Positions 6,947 to 12,153 of a DNA stretch of 12,153 bases are shown in pieces. Under the pieces are notes generated by a model. That model saw nothing but the letters and a program-made list of their open reading frames with translations, made no database searches and was not told the DNA's origin. How positions within the stretch are numbered: position 1 is the stretch's first letter; each line of letters begins with the position of its first letter. Source of the stretch: an uncultured Gemmatimonadota bacterium (lineage in GTDB: Bacteria; Gemmatimonadota; Gemmatimonadetes; Gemmatimonadales; GWC2-71-9); NCBI GenBank assembly GCA_913009915.1, contig CAJVYZ010000025.1:1-12153 (forward strand), read 5' to 3'. Both the position numbers and the translations under genes were made by a program.

Positions 6947-7792
6947 TCAAACAAACCGCCGCGGTACGAAGGTTTGCTCGTCGGAGGGAGTGCGGACGTA
7001 CTTGTCGTCCTGCAGCGGGGGTAGCTCGATCGGCTGGTGCTCGGGTTCGTCGTAGGGAATCATGCTGAGGAGGTGGCTGATGCAGTTGAGCCGGGCGGCC
7101 TTCTTGTTGTCGGCCTCGACCACGAACCAGGGCGACTGCTTGATGTCGGTGTAGGCAAACATCTCGTCCTTGGCCCGGGCGTAATCCACCCAGTGCGTCC
7201 GGGCGGTGAGGTCCATCCCGCTCAGTTTCCACCGTTTGGTGGGATTCCGGATACGATTGCGGAATCGCCGTTCCTGCTCTTCGGCGCTGACCGAGAACCA
7301 GTACTTGATGAGGATGATGCCCGAGCGGATGAGGGCTCGCTCGAACTGCGGCGTGGTCCGCAAGAACTCGGTGTATTCCGCATCGGTACAGAACCCCATT
7401 ACCCGCTCCACACCTGCCCGGTTGTACCAGCTGCGATCGAAGAGCACCATCTCGCCAGCCGAGGGGAGGTGGGCGACGTAGCGCTGGAAGTACCACTGGG
7501 TGCGTTCTTTTTCCGTCGGTTTGGGAAGGGCCACGACCCTGACGATCCGGGGATTCAGGGTTTCGGTAATCCGCTTGATGGTGCCGCCCTTCCCCGCACC
7601 ATCCCGGCCCTCGAAGATGACCACCACCTTGAGGCCATCTTCGATGATGTGCTCTTGCAGCTTCACCAATTCGATCTGGAGCCGGTTGAGCTCTTTGTCG
7701 TAGGTCTTCTTGGTCAGCTCCATGGGCTCCCCGACCTGTCCGGTCTGGGGGAGGGTACTCTCGGAGGTGTCGCGGACATCGAAACTGGTCAT
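6947..7792 (-). CDS. ppk2: Polyphosphate kinase 2 (PPK2, class I-like)
   Basis: The enzyme transfers phosphate between inorganic polyphosphate and nucleotides; class I members typically make GTP or ATP from the diphosphate. The 281-residue protein is a single PPK2 domain. Walker A is EGRDGAGKGG at 61-70 (Lys68), followed by LPKPTEKERTQWYFQRYVAH. Walker B is VLFDRSWYNR at 116-125 (Asp119), and the lid region holds RRFRNRIRNP at about 176-185. The C-terminal RLNCISHLLSMIPY segment is typical. The ATG at 7792 is chosen; a longer frame to 7939 adds 49 non-conserved residues. It diverges from korA with 177 bp between the starts. Confidence 0.96.
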   Translation of the reverse strand: MTSFDVRDTSESTLPQTGQVGEPMELTKKTYDKELNRLQIELVKLQEHIIEDGLKVVVIFEGRDGAGKGGTIKRITETLNPRIVRVVALPKPTEKERTQWYFQRYVAHLPSAGEMVLFDRSWYNRAGVERVMGFCTDAEYTEFLRTTPQFERALIRSGIILIKYWFSVSAEEQERRFRNRIRNPTKRWKLSGMDLTARTHWVDYARAKDEMFAYTDIKQSPWFVVEADNKKAARLNCISHLLSMIPYDEPEHQPIELPPLQDDKYVRTPSDEQTFVPRRFV

Positions 7793-7891
7793 GGCATTCG
7801 GGCAATCGTTGGGTCGAGGGAGAAAACGATCAGTGTCAGATGGTAACAGCCTGGAACTGGGCGCAAAAGGGGACCCGCAGGGGCCCGGTAG

Positions 7892-7904
7892 CGCCGGACC
7901 GGCG
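7892..7904. promoter_or_regulatory. Palindrome CGCCGG-A-CCGGCG between ppk2 and korA
   Basis: A perfect 6-bp inverted repeat around a single A lies in the shared upstream region of two divergent genes. It could be an operator half-site pair. GC-rich sequence makes chance palindromes fairly common, so the call is weak. Confidence 0.3.
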
Positions 7905-7918
7905 TTCCGGGCAGATTC

Positions 7919-7936
7919 CGTGAGGAGCGCCTCACG
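7919..7936. promoter_or_regulatory. Palindrome CGTGAGG-AGCG-CCTCACG upstream of korA
   Basis: Perfect 7-bp arms flank a 4-base centre and end 33 bases before the korA ATG. The size and position fit an operator or a leader hairpin controlling korAB. No regulator gene lies nearby to link to it. Confidence 0.4.
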
Positions 7937-7969
7937 CATACGGCGCTGCCGATTCTACGAAAGGCCTTG

Positions 7970-9850
7970 ATGAGCACCACCGTACCCAAGACGACCGACC
8001 CTTCCGGCAGCCAGCAAGCCCGCGAGATTCGCGAGTCCGTGGTGGTCCGTTTTGCCGGTGATTCCGGCGACGGCATGCAAATGACCGGCTCACAGTTCAC
8101 CATCGAGACGGCCCTGGCAGGCCTGGACCTCACGACGTTCCCCGATTACCCCGCCGAGATCCGGGCACCCGTGGGGACGACGTTCGGCGTGTCGGCGTTC
8201 CAGATCCACTTCGGCTCGGTCGACGTCAAGACCGCCGGTGACGAGGTGGATGTCCTGATAGCCATGAATCCGGCGGCCTTGAAGGTGAGCCTGGCCAACC
8301 TCAGCCTGGGCGGGACCATCGTAGCCGACACCGGAAGCTTCAGCGAGCGCAACCTCCTCAAGGCGGGCTACGACGCCAACCCACTGGAAGACGACACCTT
8401 GGCCCCTTACCAGGTGATCCCGCTGGACATCACCCGGTTGACCATGAGCGCGGTGGAAGGTTTCGGACTCAGCAAGAAGGAAGCACTCAGGTGCCGTAAC
8501 ATGTGGGCGCTCGGGCTGATGCTATGGATGTACGACCGTGACCTCACGGCCACCACTGCCTGGTTGACCAAGAAATTCGCCAGCCGCGAGACGCTGGCCC
8601 AGTCCAACAACGCCGCCCTCATCGCCGGCCACGCCTACGGCGAAACAGCCGAGCTGTCCGGCAATCTCGTCGGTTACCGCGTCAAGGACGCGGATCTCCC
8701 TCCCGGGCAGTACCGGACCATCACCGGCACCGAGGCCATCGTCTGGGGACTGGTGTCCGGCCTCCGGTCGGCCGGATTGGAGCGGCTGGTCTTCGGCTCC
8801 TACCCCATCACCCCGGCGTCCCCCGTGTTGCACGCGCTGGCAAAGATGCGCGAGCTGGGCGTCTACACCTTCCAGGCCGAGGACGAAATAGCTGCCATCT
8901 GCTCGGCTATCGGGGCCTCGTACGGCGGCGCACTCGGCGTTACCTCTTCGTCCGGGCCCGGCATCGCGCTCAAGACCGAGGCGATCGGCCTGGCGGTCAG
9001 CGTCGAACTCCCGCTGGTGATCCTCAACGTCCAGCGGGCGGGGCCGTCCACCGGTTTGCCGACCAAGACCGAGCAGTCCGACCTGTTTCAGGCCGTCTAC
9101 GGCCGGAACGGAGACACCCCGGTTGCCGTGCTGGCCGCGGCGACGTCAATCGATTGCTTCGACGTGGCGCGGGAGGCCGTCCGCCTGGCCACCAAGTACA
9201 TGACGCCGGTGATTCTACTGTCGGACGGGTACCTGGCCAATGCTGCGGAACCATGGCTCATCCCCGACCTCGATGCACTGGAAGACTGGCCGGCACGCCA
9301 GCGAACAGACCCGGAGGGCTTCCAGCCGTTCGAGCACGATCCGGAGACTCTGGCGCGCCCTTGGGCCGTACCGGGCACCCCCGGTTTGATGCACCGGATC
9401 GGCGGGATCGAGAAGGAGCAAGGGTCGGGGCACATTTCTTATGATTCCGCCAACCATCAGGCGATGACCGATCTGCGTGTCGCGAAGATCGCCAACATCG
9501 CCAACGACATTCCCGAGCAGGATGTGGCCCTGGGAGATCGGACGGGAACGCTCGCCCTCGTCGGATGGGGATCCACCTTCGGACCGATCAACAAGGCCGT
9601 CGAGCAGGCTCGTGAGCGGGGGCAATCGGTGTCGCACATTCACCTGCGATATCTCAACCCGTTCCCGGCCAATCTGGCATCGCTGCTGGACGGGTTCGAG
9701 AAGATCCTGGTCCCGGAGATGAACGCCGGGCAGTTGGTGACCATGCTCAGAAGCCGTTACCTCGTCCCCGCCAAGGGGCTGAACAAGGTCACCGGCCAAC
9801 CATTCAAGATTTCCGACGTAGCGTCGGCCATCGACGCGGCCTTGGAGTAG
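7970..9850 (+). CDS. korA: 2-oxoacid:ferredoxin oxidoreductase subunit alpha (KorA-type, gamma-alpha fusion)
   Basis: This is the large subunit of a cytoplasmic heterodimer that converts a 2-oxoacid, most likely 2-oxoglutarate, and CoA to acyl-CoA and CO2 with ferredoxin as acceptor, or the reverse. The 626-residue protein begins with the gamma-type domain (about 23-200; FAGDSGDGMQMTG at 28-40). It continues into the alpha pyrimidine-binding domain with YPITPASP at 278-285, EDEIAAICSAIGASYGG and a TSSSGPG turn. The C-terminal domain (about 510-626) includes LRYLNPFP. ATG 7970 is preceded by GAAAGG five bases away; the TTG just before it is not needed. korB follows after three bases, with its GGAG inside the last korA codons. 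No separate ferredoxin or delta subunit gene is present, as in KorAB two-subunit enzymes. Confidence 0.95.
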   Translation: MSTTVPKTTDPSGSQQAREIRESVVVRFAGDSGDGMQMTGSQFTIETALAGLDLTTFPDYPAEIRAPVGTTFGVSAFQIHFGSVDVKTAGDEVDVLIAMNPAALKVSLANLSLGGTIVADTGSFSERNLLKAGYDANPLEDDTLAPYQVIPLDITRLTMSAVEGFGLSKKEALRCRNMWALGLMLWMYDRDLTATTAWLTKKFASRETLAQSNNAALIAGHAYGETAELSGNLVGYRVKDADLPPGQYRTITGTEAIVWGLVSGLRSAGLERLVFGSYPITPASPVLHALAKMRELGVYTFQAEDEIAAICSAIGASYGGALGVTSSSGPGIALKTEAIGLAVSVELPLVILNVQRAGPSTGLPTKTEQSDLFQAVYGRNGDTPVAVLAAATSIDCFDVAREAVRLATKYMTPVILLSDGYLANAAEPWLIPDLDALEDWPARQRTDPEGFQPFEHDPETLARPWAVPGTPGLMHRIGGIEKEQGSGHISYDSANHQAMTDLRVAKIANIANDIPEQDVALGDRTGTLALVGWGSTFGPINKAVEQARERGQSVSHIHLRYLNPFPANLASLLDGFEKILVPEMNAGQLVTMLRSRYLVPAKGLNKVTGQPFKISDVASAIDAALE

Positions 9851-9853
9851 CCC

Positions 9854-10864
9854 ATGACGACCACCATCCCCCAGCAGCTCAAGCCAAAAGATTTCGCCTC
9901 CGACCAGGAAGTTCGCTGGTGTCCGGGCTGCGGCGATTATGCCATCCTCAAAGCCATCCAGAAGACGCTGGCCGAACTCGAAGTCGCTCCGGAACGAACG
10001 GTGTTCGTCTCCGGCATCGGTTGCTCGTCGCGCTTTCCTTATTACATGTCGACCTACGGATTTCACACCATCCACGGCCGGGCGCCGGGGATCGCTACGG
10101 GCCTCAAACTGGCTAATCCCGACCTCGACGTGTGGGTCATTACCGGCGACGGCGACGGGTTGAGTATCGGCGGCAACCACCTGCTGCACGTGTTACGGCG
10201 GAACGTCGACCTGCAGATCGTACTGTTCAACAACGAGATTTACGGGCTGACCAAGGGACAGGTGTCGCCCACATCGCGCATCGGCACCAAATCCCCAACG
10301 TCCCCGCAGGGTTCCATCGCCCACCCACTTAGCCCGGTGGCAGTCGCCCTAGGGGCAGGCGCCCGGTTCGTGGCCCGTGCCATCGACATCGACCAGAAGC
10401 ACTTGATAGAAGTCCTCACGGCGGCGCACGCACACCGGGGCGCGTCGTTCGTGGAGATCTTCCAAAATTGTCCGGTGTACAACGACGATGTGTTCCACGA
10501 TTTCACCGACCGGGCCAACGCGCCAGACACCCAGCTGCACGTGGAACACGGCAAACCGCTGCGGTACGGCAAGGACGGCAACCGTGGTATCCGTCTCAAG
10601 CCGGGGGCGCTCGATGTCGAGGCCGTCGTCATCGGCCAGAACGGCATCACCGAAGACGACATCCTGGTACACGACCAGACCAACAAGACGCTGGCAGGCC
10701 TCTTGGGCACCCTCAGGCCTCCAGAATTTCCCGAGGTCCTCGGCGTGCTCTACAACGATCCCATCGACAGCTACGAAATGCAGGTGGCCGCCTTGGGCGC
10801 CGCCGGCAACGACGTGTCGCTGAACGACTTGATCCGCAAGACCAGGACCTGGACCGTGGCATGA
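9854..10864 (+). CDS. korB: 2-oxoacid:ferredoxin oxidoreductase subunit beta (KorB-type)
   Basis: This is the thiamine-diphosphate and [4Fe-4S]-binding partner of KorA. The 336-residue protein shows WCPGCGDY with Cys23 and Cys26, GIGCSS with Cys57 and FQNCPVYN with Cys206, the usual four cluster ligands. The TPP/Mg motif is GDGDGLSIGGNH at 98-109 and continues to FNNEIYGLTKGQ at about 125-136. The GQVSPTS and PQGS segments resemble 2-oxoglutarate rather than pyruvate enzymes, but I cannot fix the substrate. Translation is coupled to korA through a 3-bp gap. A hairpin starts 2 bases after the stop. Confidence 0.95.
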   Translation: MTTTIPQQLKPKDFASDQEVRWCPGCGDYAILKAIQKTLAELEVAPERTVFVSGIGCSSRFPYYMSTYGFHTIHGRAPGIATGLKLANPDLDVWVITGDGDGLSIGGNHLLHVLRRNVDLQIVLFNNEIYGLTKGQVSPTSRIGTKSPTSPQGSIAHPLSPVAVALGAGARFVARAIDIDQKHLIEVLTAAHAHRGASFVEIFQNCPVYNDDVFHDFTDRANAPDTQLHVEHGKPLRYGKDGNRGIRLKPGALDVEAVVIGQNGITEDDILVHDQTNKTLAGLLGTLRPPEFPEVLGVLYNDPIDSYEMQVAALGAAGNDVSLNDLIRKTRTWTVA

Positions 10865-10866
10865 TA

Positions 10867-10899
10867 CTCGGGAAGCGAGCTAGGAACCTCGATCCCGAG
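10867..10899 (+). terminator. Hairpin just after korB, possible transcript end or stabiliser
   Basis: CTCGGGA (10867-10873) pairs exactly with TCCCGAG (10893-10899). Inside, CGAG (10876-10879) pairs with CTCG (10888-10891) around an 8-base loop. The eleven pairs are interrupted by a small internal loop. There is no U-tract after it, so it may be a Rho-type end or an mRNA 3' stabiliser rather than a classical intrinsic terminator. Confidence 0.4.
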
Positions 10900-10900
10900 C

Positions 10901-10932
10901 CTTACCGCCTTACCGCCTTACCGCCCTACCGC
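10901..10932. repeat. Four-copy 8-bp tandem repeat CTTACCGC
   Basis: Three identical CTTACCGC units and one CCTACCGC fill the gap between the korB hairpin and the GTG start of the DUF2784 gene, ending two bases before that start. The TACCGC core is shared with the 10-bp array at 1911-1960. Confidence 0.85.
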
Positions 10933-10934
10933 CG

Positions 10935-11309
10935 GTGACCTACCGCATCGCCGCCGACCTCGTCGTTCTCACCCACTTCATGTTCGTGCTGTTCGTAGTG
11001 TTCGGGGCACTGCTGGCGCTGCGATGGCCCCGGGTGATCCTCCTTCACCTGCCGGCTGCGGTGTGGGGGGCGCTCATCGAATTCCAGGGCTGGATCTGTC
11101 CACTGACGCCCTTGGAAAACCGTTTGAGAAGCCTCGGCGGTCAGGCTGGATACGCCGGCGGATTCGTCGAGCACTACCTCCTGCCGCTGCTCTACCCAGC
11201 CGGTCTCACGAGAACCGTGCAACTCACCCTGGCGGCCGCGGTGGTGGCGGTCAATGGGTTGTTGTACGCCTTGGTATGGTTCAAGTGGAGACGAACGAGG
11301 AGTCGGTAG
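10935..11309 (+). CDS. DUF2784 family membrane protein
   Basis: The 124-residue protein has about four membrane helices and belongs to the uncharacterised DUF2784 family; its function is unknown. Family signs are ADLVVLTHFMFVLFVVFG at the N-terminus, then HLPAAVWGALIEFQGWICPL, TPLENRLR, and GYAGGFVEHYLLPLLYP. It ends in a basic tail (WRRTRSR). The GTG at 10935 is chosen because it gives the conserved N-terminus. There is no Shine-Dalgarno: the bases before it are the CTTACCGC repeat, so initiation may be leaderless or weak. It may be read with korAB (70-bp gap) or separately. Confidence 0.88.
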   Translation: MTYRIAADLVVLTHFMFVLFVVFGALLALRWPRVILLHLPAAVWGALIEFQGWICPLTPLENRLRSLGGQAGYAGGFVEHYLLPLLYPAGLTRTVQLTLAAAVVAVNGLLYALVWFKWRRTRSR

Positions 11310-11517
11310 CGGCAGGAACGTCCGGGACGCCGACCATCGGCATGACGGCCAGCGCCGGCGGGGCGCTCGGCGCATGCTCCTCGTGGCCTACGACCAGTGT
11401 TGGCATGGCATGGCCAAGGGGGAACCAAGCCGAGAGCGTGTGGGTTATACCTTGACCCCGATGGCGCTGGCGCACCGGCAACCGGGGGCTATCCGACACA
11501 AACAGCGAGGACGGCCG

Positions 11518-12081
11518 ATGGACCAATCAATGGGCGCTGGTTCCGTGCGTCTGCGTCAACTCGGTGCAGCCTTGATCTTGCTCGGCCTTGGTGCCGCTTC
11601 GTCCCTGGAAGGGCAGCGCCTCCATCTCAGTCCTCCTGCGAGCGCGGCTCCTCACGAGAGGACTCTAATCTCAGGATGGGTTCGCCAGGATACCACCAAA
11701 CGATCGTGGACCGACAGCGACGCCTTCCGCATGACCCTCGCACCAGCGATCCTCATCGGCGCGGGTCTCCTGACGTTTCGTGACAATGGATTTCTGAATC
11801 GGCAGGACGTACGAGACTTCCGGCAGGAGCACTTCGCTGGATTCAACACCAACTTCGACGATCTCACCCGATTCTTCCCCGCGCTAGCGGTCTACGGCCT
11901 CAACCTTGGCGGAATCCCGGGTCGGCACTCGGTGGGCCGCGCCACGCTCTCCTTTGCGGTGGGGTCGGCTATCTATTTGCCGGTGGTGTTCGTACTCAAG
12001 CAAACGACCAATGTCCTCAGACAGGATGGCTCAACCGACGAGGCCTTCCCGTCGGGCCACACCGCCGCGGCCTTCTCGTAA
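11518..12081 (+). CDS. PAP2-family phosphatase, interrupted by an in-frame stop
   Basis: Members are membrane phosphatases acting on lipid phosphates such as phosphatidic acid or undecaprenyl diphosphate. The ATG at 11518 has GAGGA six bases upstream and starts a hydrophobic leader (LGAALILLGLGAA). Further helices follow, then Lys161 and Arg168 of the first PAP2 motif and PSGHT at 178-182 of the second. The first motif reads K-x6-R-Q where K-x6-R-P is usual. A TAA at 12079-12081 ends the frame after 187 residues, before the third motif that carries the second catalytic His. The same frame continues with family-like sequence (next entry). The product as written would be inactive. The 208-bp gap before it holds no other gene that I can support. 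Confidence 0.8.
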   Translation: MDQSMGAGSVRLRQLGAALILLGLGAASSLEGQRLHLSPPASAAPHERTLISGWVRQDTTKRSWTDSDAFRMTLAPAILIGAGLLTFRDNGFLNRQDVRDFRQEHFAGFNTNFDDLTRFFPALAVYGLNLGGIPGRHSVGRATLSFAVGSAIYLPVVFVLKQTTNVLRQDGSTDEAFPSGHTAAAFS

Positions 12082-12153
12082 GCCGTGTTCCTGGAGGAAG
12101 AGTATGGCTATCGGAACCGGATATACCCAGTCGACGGCTATACCGTCGCGTCG
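12082..12153 (+). pseudogene. In-frame continuation of the PAP2 gene after the stop, cut by the window edge
   Basis: Directly after the TAA the same frame reads AVFLEEEYGYRNRIYPVDGY and then TVAS to the last base, with no further stop. PAP2 proteins usually follow PSGHTA-x-AF with a helix containing a LxxEYG-like stretch and then a GY-x-VA segment, which is what is seen. This supports one gene broken by a single nonsense codon; a change of TCA (Ser) to TAA would explain it. Sequencing error is the alternative. Confidence 0.65.

Noticed and set aside
9215..10189. 324-codon minus-strand open frame
   Set aside because: It spans the end of korA and the start of korB on the opposite strand, both clear genes; it is a shadow frame.
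11400..11417. TTGGC-ATGGCATG-GCCAA palindrome upstream of the PAP2 gene
   Set aside because: The arms are only 5 bp, with no matching promoter elements or second copy.

Overview
The window is a GC-rich bacterial chromosomal fragment. It encodes transporters, channels, redox enzymes and polyphosphate enzymes, and shows no phage, IS, CRISPR or RNA genes. A heterodimeric 2-oxoacid:ferredoxin oxidoreductase, a two-component Na+ symporter, a PAP2 protein and a TPR lipoprotein sit among intergenic spacers packed with 7-10 bp tandem repeats. This suggests an uncultured environmental lineage; Gemmatimonadota or a relative is my guess from gene content, and it is weak. The first 81 bases are not genomic: they are a poly-T run plus an indexed Illumina P7/TruSeq adapter, so the real contig starts at base 82.

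Left region (82-2785, minus strand, read right to left): a rhomboid intramembrane protease, then the small (DUF4212-type) and large subunits of a VC_2705-type sodium:solute symporter. The two symporter genes overlap by an ATGA, and the large gene runs into the adapter and lacks its C-terminus. Upstream of the rhomboid lies a broken small secreted-protein gene (2945-3222, minus) whose plausible protein sequence is split over three frames. A perfect 14-bp inverted repeat lies between them.

Centre (3359-6785): a YbdG-type mechanosensitive channel (plus) flanked on both sides by CCCTACG-like heptamers and followed by a nine-copy 9-bp array; a 65-residue membrane protein (plus); methionine sulfoxide reductase B (minus); and a TPR lipoprotein (plus) whose stop is followed at once by a 15-copy GGTCAGC heptamer array. 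That array lies where the TPR gene and ppk2 converge.

Right region (6947-12153): a class I-like polyphosphate kinase 2 (minus) is divergent from korA-korB (plus). Their 177-bp shared upstream region holds two compact palindromes. korB is followed by a hairpin and an 8-bp repeat array that abuts the GTG start of a DUF2784 membrane protein. The last gene is a PAP2-family phosphatase with an in-frame TAA just after its PSGH motif; the same frame continues to the window edge with family-like sequence.

Functionally, KorAB (reductive or oxidative 2-oxoacid chemistry with ferredoxin) and PPK2 (polyphosphate-nucleotide phosphotransfer) are central energy metabolism. MsrB and YbdG are stress functions. 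I see no clear new multi-gene system. The most unusual aspects are the density and variety of short-unit intergenic tandem repeats and the two disrupted genes.
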